Shown: one piece after another, positions 43,863-51,533 of the stretch | Position numbering within the stretch: position 1 is the first letter of the stretch | How the letters are laid out: every line of letters starts with the position of its first letter | Assembly (NCBI GenBank): GCA_047459075.1 | Contig: VSCH01000020.1 | Span: forward strand, 1 to 55,811 | Source: ZC4RG19 sp017577565 | Lineage (GTDB): Bacteria; Actinomycetota; Acidimicrobiia; Acidimicrobiales; VFJN01 | Length of the DNA stretch: 55,811 bases | Reading direction: 5' to 3' | Position numbers and translations under genes: made by a program | The notes under the pieces: model-generated | Database searches by the model: none | Told to the model about the DNA's origin: nothing | The model's input: only the letters and a program-made list of their open reading frames with translations

Positions 43863-43899
43863 ACGGTACCCGAACATGAACATGGCGTCAAGTTCGTGT
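43863..43899 (-). promoter_or_regulatory. TTGACG-N17-TACCGT promoter covered by a 26-bp palindrome
   Basis: Minus strand -35 TTGACG (43891-43886), 17-base spacer, -10 TACCGT (43868-43863). The palindrome 43874-43899 has arms ACATGAACATGGC and GTCAAGTTCGTGT, matching at 10 of 13 pairs. It covers the -35 and most of the spacer. Bound repressor would block this promoter; the TetR encoded next door is the natural candidate. Confidence 0.6.
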
Positions 43900-43990
43900 C
43901 GAAGCACCCTGACGGGCCGCCGAGGGCTACCGCGCGAAGCGTGACGGTGACCGCGCGAGCGCACTTTGTTACGGTTTCGCCGCACCGTCG

Positions 43991-44034
43991 TCCCTGCGCC
44001 GCAGGGATCGCACGCACGTACCCTCCGAGGGAGG
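43991..44034 (+). promoter_or_regulatory. Leader elements of the M23 peptidase gene
   Basis: A 7-bp hairpin TCCCTGC-gcc-GCAGGGA (43991-44007), a -10-like TACCCT (44019-44024), the small palindrome CCCTCCGAGGG (44021-44031) and the ribosome binding site GAGGGAGG just before GTG 44039 all crowd into this stretch. Confidence 0.4.
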
Positions 44035-44038
44035 CTTG

Positions 44039-45256
44039 GTGGGCGTCCACAGCAAGGTCGTCCGGAGCTGGGTTGCCGGTCTCCTCGTCGCCGCGCTGGC
44101 CGCGACGCCGAGCGCGTCGGCGACCCCGAGCGGCCCCGGGCAGACGGGCCCCGACGAGGACGAGGAGCGGGGGCCTGCGACCGAGTGGAGCGTCGACGAC
44201 GTCGACGTGCTCGTCTCCACCGACGCCGAGGCCGTCGACGCCGCGCTCGACGAGCTGAACACCGAGGTCAGCGAGCAGCTCGCCGCCTACCGCGAGGCCG
44301 AGCAGGCGGTCGCCGAGGCCACCGCGGCGCTCGCCGACGCCGACGCCGCGCTGAGCGAGACCGAGCTGCGCATCGAGGAGACCGAGGTCGCGAGCGACGA
44401 GGTCGTCGTCCAGGCCTTCATCAACCCGCCCACCGAGTCCGCGCTCGAGGTGCTCGCGGCCGACTCGACCGTGGACGCCACCGTCAAGCGGGCGATCCTC
44501 GACATGGAGACCGACCGCCACGCGGCCTCCCTCGCCGAGCTGCAGGAGGCGCTCGCCGACTACGAGGTGCTGAAGGCCGAGCAGGAGGAGGCCCGCAACG
44601 CGGCCGCCACCGCCCGGAGCGAGGCCGAGGCCCGCCTGGCCGAGCTCGAGGCGTCGCTCAGCGCCCAGGCCCAGTTCGTGGCCGCCGTCGAGGCCGCGCT
44701 GCAGGACCAGTCCCTCCAGCTCGACACCTCGGACCCCGCCGTCGCCGCCCGGCAGGCCGAGATCGCCGCCGCGCTCCAGGAGGCCAAGGAGGCCCGCGAG
44801 CTCGAAGAGGCCCTGCGGGCGGCCGAGGAGGCCCGCCGGCGCAAGATCGAGGCCGGCATCATGTTCTGCCCGGTCGCCGGCCCGGTGTCCTTCACCGACA
44901 CCTGGGGCGCGGCCCGCTCCGGCGGCCGCTCGCACAAGGGCGTCGACATGATGGCCGACTACGGCACGCCGACGGTCGCCCCGGTCAGCGGCCGGGTCGA
45001 GCACCGCTCGACCAGCCTCGGCGGCCTGTCCTGGTACGTCTACGGCGACAACGGCAACATGTACTACGGCACGCACCTGTCGGCGTACGAGAACGTCGGC
45101 GCCGGCTGGGTCGAGGCCGGCACCGTCATCGGCTACGTGGGCGACAGCGGCAACGCCGCCGGCATCCCCCACCTGCACTTCGAGATCCACCCGGGCGGCG
45201 GCGCGGCCATCAACCCCTACCCGGCCACCTACGAGGCCTGCTTCGGCGGCGGCTGA
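44039..45256 (+). CDS. Secreted M23-family murein peptidase with coiled coil (EnvC/NlpD-like)
   Basis: 405 aa from GTG 44039, with TTG 44036 as the alternative. The signal peptide spans about residues 1-29 (VVRSWVAGLLVAALAATPSASA). A long Ala/Glu-rich coiled coil covers about 65-275 (AAYREAEQAVAEATAALADA, ARSEAEARLAELEASLSAQA). The C-terminal LytM/M23 domain has zinc ligands in SHKGVDMM (HxxxD) and HLHFEIH (HxH), both complete. It should cut peptidoglycan cross-links or activate amidases during cell separation. Cys at FCPVAG and EACFGG may form a disulfide. Confidence 0.92.
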   Translation: MGVHSKVVRSWVAGLLVAALAATPSASATPSGPGQTGPDEDEERGPATEWSVDDVDVLVSTDAEAVDAALDELNTEVSEQLAAYREAEQAVAEATAALADADAALSETELRIEETEVASDEVVVQAFINPPTESALEVLAADSTVDATVKRAILDMETDRHAASLAELQEALADYEVLKAEQEEARNAAATARSEAEARLAELEASLSAQAQFVAAVEAALQDQSLQLDTSDPAVAARQAEIAAALQEAKEARELEEALRAAEEARRRKIEAGIMFCPVAGPVSFTDTWGAARSGGRSHKGVDMMADYGTPTVAPVSGRVEHRSTSLGGLSWYVYGDNGNMYYGTHLSAYENVGAGWVEAGTVIGYVGDSGNAAGIPHLHFEIHPGGGAAINPYPATYEACFGGG

Positions 45257-45300
45257 CCGCCGAGCCGCCGGCGCACGGCGGTGCGAGGCCGTCGCGCGCC

Positions 45301-45316
45301 TACCCTGCAGGGCATG
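45301..45316 (+). promoter_or_regulatory. Leaderless promoter of the split-barrel gene
   Basis: TACCCT (45301-45306), seven bases, ATG at 45314. Confidence 0.6.
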
Positions 45317-45676
45317 AGCGGCCCCGTCGACCTGGACGCCCTGGCGGCGCACGTGCGCGAGCGCGGGCCCGCCGCCTACCTGGTCAGCGTCGGTGAGGAC
45401 CAGGCGCCCCACGTCGTCTCGGTCGAGGCGACGTTCGAGGACGGGACCCTCCGGGCCACGGTCGGCCGGACGACCGCCGGCAACCTGGCGCGGCGACCGC
45501 GGGCGACGTTCCTGTGGCCGCCCGCCGGGAGCGACCACAGCCTGATCGTGGACGGCACCGCCGAGGTCGACGGCGCCGAGGGCGCGGTCGCCGTCCGCCC
45601 CACCCGGGCCGTGCTGCACCGGGTCGCGGGCGCGCCGGCCGACGTGCCGAGCTGCATCGCGCTCGAGCGGGCCTGA
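45314..45676 (+). CDS. Pyridoxamine-phosphate-oxidase-like split-barrel protein
   Basis: 120 aa. AAYLVSVGEDQAPHVVSVEATFEDGTLRATVGRTTAGNLARRP then ATFLWPP and LIVDGTAEVDG is the pattern of the FMN/F420-binding split beta barrel. It is short for PNPOx and resembles small actinobacterial flavin or F420 reductase-like proteins. The start is set by the leaderless promoter. It lies alone between the M23 gene and an anchored LppX-like gene. Cofactor is inference. Confidence 0.7.
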   Translation: MSGPVDLDALAAHVRERGPAAYLVSVGEDQAPHVVSVEATFEDGTLRATVGRTTAGNLARRPRATFLWPPAGSDHSLIVDGTAEVDGAEGAVAVRPTRAVLHRVAGAPADVPSCIALERA

Positions 45677-45715
45677 CCGGCCTCGGCGGCGGCCTCGCCG
45701 CCGTCCCCACCTGAC

Positions 45716-45733
45716 TATCGTTGCCCGGCAATG
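45716..45733 (+). promoter_or_regulatory. Near-leaderless promoter of the LppX-like gene
   Basis: TATCGT (45716-45721), nine bases, ATG at 45731. Confidence 0.4.
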
Positions 45734-46927
45734 GGGACAGGCCCGGGGAGGACGACGGGGCCTCGTCGCGTCAGCGGCCGGCTGGGGGCCGCGGTCGTCG
45801 CCGCGGTGGCCGGTGCGGCCGTTGCCGTCGCGGCCGGACACCGACGCCGGCGGGCGCGCGCCATCGCGCCGGCCGACGCCGTCGCAGGGCTGCCCGAGGA
45901 GCTGGTCGGCCCCGCCGCGCCCAGCGCGCCGCCCACCACCGCCGACGGGGGGCGTACGGCCGAGCCGGCGGACGGCACCCCCACCGGTGAGCCGGGGCGG
46001 GCCGGGGCCCGGCCCACTGCGCCCGACGCCGCACCGGCGTGGCCCGACGAGCCGGTGGCGACGGGCGCGCCGGCGGCCGCCGACGTCGTCGCGCCCGGGG
46101 AGGACGCACCGCCGGCCGGCGAGCCCGAGCCGGCGCCGGGTGCACCGACCGGCCGGCGCCGGGCGTGGCCGGCCGCGGTCGCGGCACTCGTCCTCGCCGG
46201 GGCCGGCGCCGGGCTGCTCGCGCTGGCCGGGTCGGGCGACGACGATCGCCGGGCCGAGGCGACGGTCGACGACACCGCCCCGGCCTCGTCGACCACGACG
46301 ACGACCGCCCCGGTGCCGACCGACCGGGTCTTCGCCGACGCCGCCGACCGGCTGGTCGCCGCGGGCTCCTTCCGCTACTCGGGAACGGTCAGCGCGACCG
46401 ACGTCAGCCGGGCCCGCCCGATGCTGTGGCTGGCCGTCGAGACCGACGTCACCGGCGAGGTCTCGACCACCCTCGGCCGCTGCCACGAGGTGGCCACCGC
46501 CGGCGACGGCCGGCTGTCCGAGACCGTGACCGCCGGGCCGGACGTCTGGGGGCGCCGGGCCGACGACCCCGAGGAGCTGGCGGCCGAGCCCTTCGAGCGG
46601 GTGTGGGCCCTGTCGGGCGGCGAGCCCGCCGCCCGCGGCCTGGCCCTGCTGCCCGCCTGGCTGGCGGCCGCGGTCGACCCGATCGAGCAGGCGCCGGACG
46701 CCCTCGGGCGCCGCCAGGTGCAGGCCACCCTGCCCGCCGAGGCGCTGGGCGTCATCGAGCGCGACGTGGCGCCGGTCGACGCCACGATCCTGCTGGCCCT
46801 CGACCAGGACGGCGACCCGGCCCGGGTCGAGATCACGTCCTCGCCCGGGGGGCCGCCGTTCCGCCTGGCCGTCGACCTGACCGGGCTCGGCGAGCCGGTC
46901 GACATCGAGCCGCCGGCCGGCGCGTGA
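45731..46927 (+). CDS. Membrane-anchored protein with LppX/LprG-like C-terminal domain
   Basis: 398 aa. A first hydrophobic stretch (GAAVVAAVAGAAVAVAAG, about 18-35) is followed by a long low-complexity Pro/Ala/Gly/Asp linker. A clear helix lies at about 146-166 (WPAAVAALVLAGAGAGLLAL), then a Thr/Ser spacer. The last 200 or so residues (FRYSGTVSATD, VALD-like LLALDQDGDPARVEITSS, FRLAVDLTGLGEPVDIEPP) have the shape and typical GEPVDIxPP ending of LppX/LprAFG proteins that carry lipids across the actinobacterial envelope. There is no lipobox, so it is anchored by a helix. The lipid role is inference. Confidence 0.65.
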   Translation: MGTGPGRTTGPRRVSGRLGAAVVAAVAGAAVAVAAGHRRRRARAIAPADAVAGLPEELVGPAAPSAPPTTADGGRTAEPADGTPTGEPGRAGARPTAPDAAPAWPDEPVATGAPAAADVVAPGEDAPPAGEPEPAPGAPTGRRRAWPAAVAALVLAGAGAGLLALAGSGDDDRRAEATVDDTAPASSTTTTTAPVPTDRVFADAADRLVAAGSFRYSGTVSATDVSRARPMLWLAVETDVTGEVSTTLGRCHEVATAGDGRLSETVTAGPDVWGRRADDPEELAAEPFERVWALSGGEPAARGLALLPAWLAAAVDPIEQAPDALGRRQVQATLPAEALGVIERDVAPVDATILLALDQDGDPARVEITSSPGGPPFRLAVDLTGLGEPVDIEPPAGA

Positions 46928-46973
46928 CCGCCCTGCGGCCGGGCCGCCGGGGCGGCGCCGGGCGCAGGGCGGT
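46927..46973. terminator. Bidirectional GC-rich hairpin
   Basis: An outer 11-bp stem (46927-46937 with 46963-46973; core CCGCCCTGCG with CGCAGGGCGG) encloses an inner GCCGCC/GGCGGC stem. It lies between convergent LppX-like and lipase genes, with no U-tract. Confidence 0.6.
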
Positions 46974-46991
46974 GCGGCGGGACCGTGGCGC

Positions 46992-47972
46992 CTACAGCGG
47001 GATGCCGTAGTCGCGGCAGACGGGGCGGAAGTTCGGGTCGTCGGCCCCGAGCTCGTTCAGCACGTGCTGGATCGCCGGCCCGTCGAACGAGATCCCGATG
47101 TGCCCCACCGGGTCGTCCGGGCACTGGTCCTGGATGAGGATGTTCTCGACGTTCGGCCCGTCGAGGAACGCCTGCGTGTAGGGCGTGACGACGATGTCGT
47201 GCCGGGTGGTGATGACCGTGTACTCCGGCCCGGGCACGGTGTCGCCGTCGCCGAAGAGGTCCTGCTGGAACGACGAGCCGATCTCCTGCTGCACGAGCGA
47301 CGGGGCGAGCACGCCGGCGAAGGCGTTGAAGAGCCCGAGCAGGTTGAGCGCCTCGCCGATCTCGGTGAGCCCGCTCAGGGTCGTGCCGTGGTTGCTCGGC
47401 GCCAGCCCGATGAGCTTGTGGACCTTGGAGGCGCCGCCGAGCCGCTCGATGTAGTAGTGCGGCATCATGCCGCCCTGCGAGTAGCCGACGATGTCCACCT
47501 TCGACGCGCCGGTGGTCAGCCGGACCAGGTCGACGAAGGCCGCCAGCTCCCGGGCCGAGGCGCGGATGTCACCGAGGCCGGGGAACCGCCCGTTCAGCGA
47601 CAGGGCGTTCTCGCCGTAGGTCAGCGCGTAGACGCAGTAGCCGGCGTTGCGCAGCGTCGGGGCGATGGCCGCCCAGTTGAGGGCGGGCGCCTCGAGGGTC
47701 CCGTGCACGAGCACGACCGGCCGCGGGTGGGCGGCGCTGGGCCGGCAGAACCAGTTGTTGGCGCCGGGCACCACCCGGGGCGCGACGAGCGTGTTGGCGA
47801 TCCCGGTCTGGATGTTGCCGACCGGGACCGGGCCGGCACCGCCCGATGGCACCGCCGTGGCGATCAGGCAGGTCACGGCGGCGAGCGCGGCGGCGAGCAG
47901 GCGCCGCCGGGGCCGCCTGGTGCGGTGACGTGCTGCGGCGCGGCGCGCCGGACGGATGCGTGGGTGCGACAT
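46992..47972 (-). CDS. Secreted lipase / alpha-beta hydrolase (lipase class 2 type)
   Basis: 326 aa. A long signal peptide with many Arg residues and a hydrophobic core (LLAAALAAVTCLIATAVPSG) ends near residue 46. The alpha/beta hydrolase core has VVLVHGTLEAPALNW (oxyanion region), nucleophile Ser165 in GYSQGG, an Asp in TTRHDIVVTPYTQAF and His in DPVGHIGI, so the triad is complete. It resembles the EstA/LipA class of bacterial triacylglycerol lipases. Paired Cys (CRPS, CVY, CPDD, CRDYG) could form disulfides. ATG at 47972 follows GGGGGAAGGG. Confidence 0.88.
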   Translation of the reverse strand: MSHPRIRPARRAAARHRTRRPRRRLLAAALAAVTCLIATAVPSGGAGPVPVGNIQTGIANTLVAPRVVPGANNWFCRPSAAHPRPVVLVHGTLEAPALNWAAIAPTLRNAGYCVYALTYGENALSLNGRFPGLGDIRASARELAAFVDLVRLTTGASKVDIVGYSQGGMMPHYYIERLGGASKVHKLIGLAPSNHGTTLSGLTEIGEALNLLGLFNAFAGVLAPSLVQQEIGSSFQQDLFGDGDTVPGPEYTVITTRHDIVVTPYTQAFLDGPNVENILIQDQCPDDPVGHIGISFDGPAIQHVLNELGADDPNFRPVCRDYGIPL

Positions 47973-48004
47973 CCCTTCCCCCTCCCAGACGAGTGTCGGG
48001 AGGT

Positions 48005-48034
48005 TCTCTATTCACCCAGGGGTCAATATGTCAA
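48005..48034 (-). promoter_or_regulatory. Lipase promoter
   Basis: Minus strand TTGACA (48034-48029), 18 bases, TAGAGA (48010-48005), about 33 bases before the lipase ATG. A second TTGACC overlaps the spacer, forming a direct repeat of the -35. Confidence 0.5.
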
Positions 48035-48123
48035 GCCGCAACCGTCGGCGGAGACGGGAGCTCCGGCGCCCCCGCCGGTCGCGACCGGGCCCGTCGCCGG
48101 CGGAGCCGCCCGGGTGGGCGTGC

Positions 48124-48129
48124 TAGCGT
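48124..48129 (+). promoter_or_regulatory. Possible -10 of the glycosyltransferase gene
   Basis: TAGCGT, about 75 bp upstream of the ATG. The gene has its own ribosome binding site (GAGGGGACGGAG), so this would be a promoter with a leader. Confidence 0.35.
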
Positions 48130-48204
48130 GCCCGGGTCCGCTGGGCTCGGGGTGACGTCGGGCGGGGCCGGCCGCGGACGTCGACACTCTCCGAGGGGAC
48201 GGAG

Positions 48205-49791
48205 ATGAGCGCAGCACCCACTGTCGACGCGACGGGCGGCGACGCCCGCCCGGGTGACCGGCGGTCCGACCGGCGCCCGCGGGTGCCGACCTGGGTGCCC
48301 CCGGCCGCCGCGGTGGTGGCCGCCGCGCTGCTGTCGCTCCCCCGCATCGGCGTGCGGTCGCTGTGGCTCGACGAGGCCTACACCGTCGGGGCCACCGCCG
48401 AGCTGCTCGACACGTGGCGGGCCACGGGCGGGACCCAGGCGCTCTACTACGCCCTCGTGTGGCCGGTGGCCCAGGTGACCACCGACCCGGGGTGGCTCCG
48501 CCTGCCGTCGGCCCTGTTCGCCCTCGGCGCCGTCGTCACCCTCCACCACGCCGGCCACCGGCTGGGCGGGCGCACCGTCGCCGTCCTGTCCGCGGGCGGC
48601 CTCGCCCTGTCCTGGGGGCTCGCCCGCTACGCGGTCGAAGCCCGCTCCTACACGCTCGCCCTCCTCCTCGTGTCGGTCAGCTGGCTGGCGCTCGTCGCCG
48701 CCGTGCAAGCCGGCGACGAGGCCGGCGCCCGCCGCTGGTGGCGCACCCACGCCGTCACCGTCGCGCTCGTGCCGCTGGCCCACGGCCTGGCCACGCTGAA
48801 CTACCTCGCCCAGCTCGCCGCCCTGGCGCTGGCGCCCGGCGACGGCGGCCGGCTGGTGCGCCGGGCGCTGCGCGTGGCGCCGGTGCTCGCGGCCGAGCTG
48901 GCGGTCCTCTTCCTCCTGGGCGCGGCCGAGGTCGGCGACTGGGTGCCGCCGCTGGGCCTCGGCCAGCTGCGGGCCATGAAGCAGCTGCTCCTGGGCCACG
49001 GGCCGCCAGGCACCCTGCTGGGCGGCCTCGCCGCCCTGGCCGTCGTCGACGGGGCCGTGCGGTACCTCCGCCGGCGGGACCGCGCCTCCTGGCTGCAGCT
49101 CCTCCCCGCCTTCTGGGCCCTGGGGCCGCCGGCGATCGTCGTCGCCGTCTCGGTCGTCCGGCCGTACGCCGCGGCCCGCTACGTCTTCCCGTCGCTGCCC
49201 GGCTTCCTCCTGCTGGTCGCCGGCCTGCTCGCCCGGCACCTGTCCACGACCCGGCGCGTCGCCGTCGCCGGCGTGCTGCTCGCACCGCTGCTGCTCCTCG
49301 ACCAGCGGTACGTCACGACGAACGGCATCGAGGCCTGGCGTGAGCTGACGGCCTGCATCGCCGCCAACGTCGAGACGGGCGACCGCCTGCTCACCGCCGC
49401 CGCGCACCGCTCGCCCCTCGACTACTACTGGCCCGACCACCCCGAGCTCGCCGCCGTCGAGCCGCTGTCGCCGCCGGAGCGCCTGGGCGAGGTGCGGCGG
49501 CTCTACGACTCCCGCACCGCCGACCGCCACGACGGCCTCGTCGGCGTCCTCCTCGAGGACCCCACCAGGTCGGTCTGGTTCGTCGACCGCGGCGAGCTCG
49601 GGCGCGCCGCCATCGCCGGCCTGGCCTTCGACGAGGAGGTCGGTCACGCCTACCGGCTCGCCGAGCCGCCCTGGTACTTCGAGGGGAGCCTCGTGCTCGT
49701 CCGCCTCGACCCGGTGGGCAGCGACCGCCCCCGGCAGGTGGCCCCCTGCGACACGGTCCCGCCTCCCGCCGGGCCGGGCGACGGGGGCTGA
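48205..49791 (+). CDS. GT39/ArnT-like membrane glycosyltransferase
   Basis: 528 aa with about nine to eleven hydrophobic helices. The first extracytoplasmic loop has SLWLDEAYTVG; the Asp-Glu pair is the catalytic signature of protein O-mannosyltransferase and ArnT type GT-C enzymes. LARYAVEARSYTLALLL, a conserved segment of the same class, is also present. After the last helix (VAVAGVLLAPLLLLDQRYV) a soluble C-terminal domain of about 150 residues follows. It should move a sugar from a polyprenyl-phosphate donor to a protein or envelope glycan; the acceptor is unknown. Confidence 0.82.
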   Translation: MSAAPTVDATGGDARPGDRRSDRRPRVPTWVPPAAAVVAAALLSLPRIGVRSLWLDEAYTVGATAELLDTWRATGGTQALYYALVWPVAQVTTDPGWLRLPSALFALGAVVTLHHAGHRLGGRTVAVLSAGGLALSWGLARYAVEARSYTLALLLVSVSWLALVAAVQAGDEAGARRWWRTHAVTVALVPLAHGLATLNYLAQLAALALAPGDGGRLVRRALRVAPVLAAELAVLFLLGAAEVGDWVPPLGLGQLRAMKQLLLGHGPPGTLLGGLAALAVVDGAVRYLRRRDRASWLQLLPAFWALGPPAIVVAVSVVRPYAAARYVFPSLPGFLLLVAGLLARHLSTTRRVAVAGVLLAPLLLLDQRYVTTNGIEAWRELTACIAANVETGDRLLTAAAHRSPLDYYWPDHPELAAVEPLSPPERLGEVRRLYDSRTADRHDGLVGVLLEDPTRSVWFVDRGELGRAAIAGLAFDEEVGHAYRLAEPPWYFEGSLVLVRLDPVGSDRPRQVAPCDTVPPPAGPGDGG

Positions 49792-49796
49792 CCGGT

Positions 49797-49826
49797 GGCG
49801 TGGCGCCCCGCCCGTGGCGCCACGCC
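49797..49826. terminator. Bidirectional GC-rich hairpin
   Basis: A perfect 11-bp stem (GGCGTGGCGCC at 49797-49807, GGCGCCACGCC at 49816-49826) closes an 8-base loop between convergent glycosyltransferase and DinB-like genes. No U-tract. Confidence 0.65.
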
Positions 49827-49849
49827 GGACCGGACCAGGTGTCCCGCCG

Positions 49850-50431
49850 TCAGCTCGTCATGCCGCCGAGGCCGACGAGGCCGCGGGCCAGCTCGATCTC
49901 GCCCATGTGGCGCAGGCCGTGCTGGTAGATCCAGCACTCGAGGGCGTCGAGCACGGTGATGCCCCGCTCACCGGCGACGCGGGCGCTGAAGGTGTCGGCG
50001 AGGGTCGGTGGCAGGGGGTGGGGGACGAGCACCCGGTCGAGCTCGGCCGGGTCGAGCTGGTCGAGCCAGCGCTCGGTCCTGCCGAACACCGCCCGCTGGT
50101 ACTCGCCGAACGCCTCGTAGTCGCCGATGCGCTGGTGGACCATCTCGTCGACCGTGCGCTCCTTGCCGTGGTCGTCGATGGCCATGCGCACCCGGGCCTG
50201 CCATTCGGCGTTCCAGAGGACCGGCTCGCCGCTGATGACCGCGAACGAGACGTCCTGCATGTTCGTGTAGTGGAACAGCGAGAAGGCGATGGGCAGGACG
50301 CCGGGCCGCTCGAAGTGGTTGACGTGCTCGGGCCCCATCGTCGCCAGGGCGTCGGCGTAGAGCGAGTGCATCGCCCGCATGCGCCGCCGGAGGGAGTCGA
50401 GCGCCAGGCTGCCGTCCGTGGTCGCCGCCAT
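49850..50431 (-). CDS. DinB-like / mycothiol-transferase-fold protein
   Basis: 193 aa, all-helical. LFHYTNMQDV and YQHGLRHMGEIELARGL contain the His residues expected of the DinB/MDMPI four-helix bundle that binds a metal and often uses mycothiol or bacillithiol. ATG at 50431. It is divergent from a TetR gene across 53 bp that hold a palindromic operator, so it is a likely repression target of that regulator. Confidence 0.75.
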   Translation of the reverse strand: MAATTDGSLALDSLRRRMRAMHSLYADALATMGPEHVNHFERPGVLPIAFSLFHYTNMQDVSFAVISGEPVLWNAEWQARVRMAIDDHGKERTVDEMVHQRIGDYEAFGEYQRAVFGRTERWLDQLDPAELDRVLVPHPLPPTLADTFSARVAGERGITVLDALECWIYQHGLRHMGEIELARGLVGLGGMTS

Positions 50432-50442
50432 GCCGGCACCGT

Positions 50443-50471
50443 AAGTATTGTCAGTCGCTATGTCAATAGTT
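50443..50471. promoter_or_regulatory. AT-rich imperfect palindrome between divergent genes, TetR operator candidate
   Basis: Arms AAGTATTGTCA (50443-50453) and TGTCAATAGTT (50461-50471) pair at 9 of 11 positions around 7 bases. It covers the -35 of the TetR promoter and lies 12 bp from the DinB-like start. It stands out by its A+T richness in this genome. Confidence 0.65.
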
Positions 50472-50487
50472 TAGGGTCACCGGCGTG
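50448..50487 (+). promoter_or_regulatory. Leaderless promoter of the TetR-SRPBCC-sulfatase operon
   Basis: TTGTCA (50448-50453), 18 bases, TAGGGT (50472-50477), seven bases, GTG at 50485. Confidence 0.65.
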
Positions 50488-51111
50488 AGCCGAGCGGCCC
50501 CGACGACACCCACCACCCCGCCGGTCGACGGTCGCGCCCGGCGGCGGGAGCGCAACCGCGACGCCGTCGTCACCGCGCTGCTCGAGCTGTACCGGGAGGG
50601 CCGGCTCCAGCCCTCGGTCGAGGAGGTGGCGGCCCGGGCGGGCATCTCCGTGCGCTCGGTGTTCCGCTACTTCGACGACACCGAGGCCATGGTGCGGGCC
50701 GGCATCGCCCGGCAGCAGCAGCACCTGGCGCCGCTCTACGCGCTCGAGGTGCCCGCAGGCGCCCCCTTCCCCGAGCGCCTGCGGTCCTTCGTCCGGGCCC
50801 GCACCCGGCTGCTCGCCGCCATGGGCGCGGTCGGCCGGGTCGCCCGGGCCCTGGCCATCCGCCAGCCGCTGGTCGAGGCCGAGCTGACCCGCATCCGGCA
50901 GCGGCTCCGGGACCAGCTCACCGAGGTCTTCGCGGCCGAGATCGCGGCGCTGCCGCCGGCCGAGCGGGACGCGGCGGTGGCCGCGGCCGACGTCGCCGCA
51001 TCCTGGGAGGCGTACCACCTGATGACCGACGACCAGGGCCTGACGCCCGAGCAGGCCACCGAGGCCATGGCCCGGGCCCTCGCCCGCCTGCTCGCCCCGG
51101 AGGGCGCCTGA
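50485..51111 (+). CDS. TetR family regulator
   Basis: 208 aa. Helix-turn-helix: RRERNRDAVVTALLELYREG then VEEVAARAGISVRSVFRYFDDTEAM, residues about 15-65. A helical ligand domain follows (LVEAELTRIRQRLRDQLTEV, SWEAYHLMTDDQGL). GTG start from the leaderless promoter. The stop overlaps the next start (TGATG). It probably represses its own operon and the divergent DinB-like gene through the palindrome at 50443-50471. Confidence 0.88.
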   Translation: MSRAAPTTPTTPPVDGRARRRERNRDAVVTALLELYREGRLQPSVEEVAARAGISVRSVFRYFDDTEAMVRAGIARQQQHLAPLYALEVPAGAPFPERLRSFVRARTRLLAAMGAVGRVARALAIRQPLVEAELTRIRQRLRDQLTEVFAAEIAALPPAERDAAVAAADVAASWEAYHLMTDDQGLTPEQATEAMARALARLLAPEGA

Positions 51112-51533
51112 TGCGGGGCTCGGAGCGGCGCGAGGTCGTCCTCGACGTGAGCGCCGACGCGGCCTGGCGGGTCGTCGGCCGGCCCGAGCTGCTGCACCAC
51201 TGGTTCCCGGGCATCGTCGACTGCCGGGTCGAGGGCGACCGACGCACGGTCACGCTCGCCACCGGGCTGCGGATGGACGAGGTGATCCTGACCAACGACC
51301 CGCTGCAACGGCGGTTCCAGTACCGCATCGAGGGCGGCCTGTTCCGCGAGCACCTGGCCACGCTCGACGTCATCTCCCTGGGCGACGAGCGGTGCCTCGT
51401 CGTCTACGCCACCGACGCCGACCCGGCGGCGATGGCCGTCGTCATCGGCGGCGCGATGACCGCGGCGCTGGCCGAGCTCCGCCGCCTGCTCGAGGGAGGG
51501 GAGGCCCCGTGGGCCGCAAGATCCTGTTCGTGA
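51111..51533 (+). CDS. SRPBCC-family (START/Bet v1-like) protein
   Basis: 140 aa. RREVVLDVSADAAWRVVGRPELLHHWFPGIVDCRVEGDRRTVTL in pieces, and later FQYRIEGGLFREHLATLDVI, is the polyketide-cyclase/SRPBCC ligand-binding pattern, with a C-terminal helix (AVVIGGAMTAALAELRRLLEG). It probably binds a small hydrophobic ligand. ATG overlaps the TetR stop, and its own last 25 bp overlap the sulfatase gene, so all three genes are coupled. Confidence 0.8.
   Translation: MRGSERREVVLDVSADAAWRVVGRPELLHHWFPGIVDCRVEGDRRTVTLATGLRMDEVILTNDPLQRRFQYRIEGGLFREHLATLDVISLGDERCLVVYATDADPAAMAVVIGGAMTAALAELRRLLEGGEAPWAARSCS

Larger units (their letters stand above)
43659..44038. other. 380-bp intergenic region between divergent TetR and M23 peptidase genes
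   Basis: The longest gene-poor stretch of the window. From left to right it holds the TetR leaderless promoter, a 35-codon ORF (minus), and a TTGACG-N17-TACCGT promoter (minus) overlaid by a 26-bp palindrome. On the M23 side lie single GTGACG (43941-43946) and GTTACG (43968-43973) hexamers, two small hairpins and a ribosome binding site. I see no RNA gene. Confidence 0.6.

Noticed and set aside
43941..43973. MtrA-type binding site (paired GTnACG repeats) before the M23 peptidase gene
   Set aside because: GTGACG and GTTACG are both present but 21 bases apart instead of about five, so the paired site is not formed.
43900..44038. A c-di-AMP (ydaO-type) riboswitch, often found before cell-wall hydrolase genes in actinobacteria
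   Set aside because: I could not find the conserved purine-rich core segments. Only small hairpins and GTnACG-like hexamers are present.
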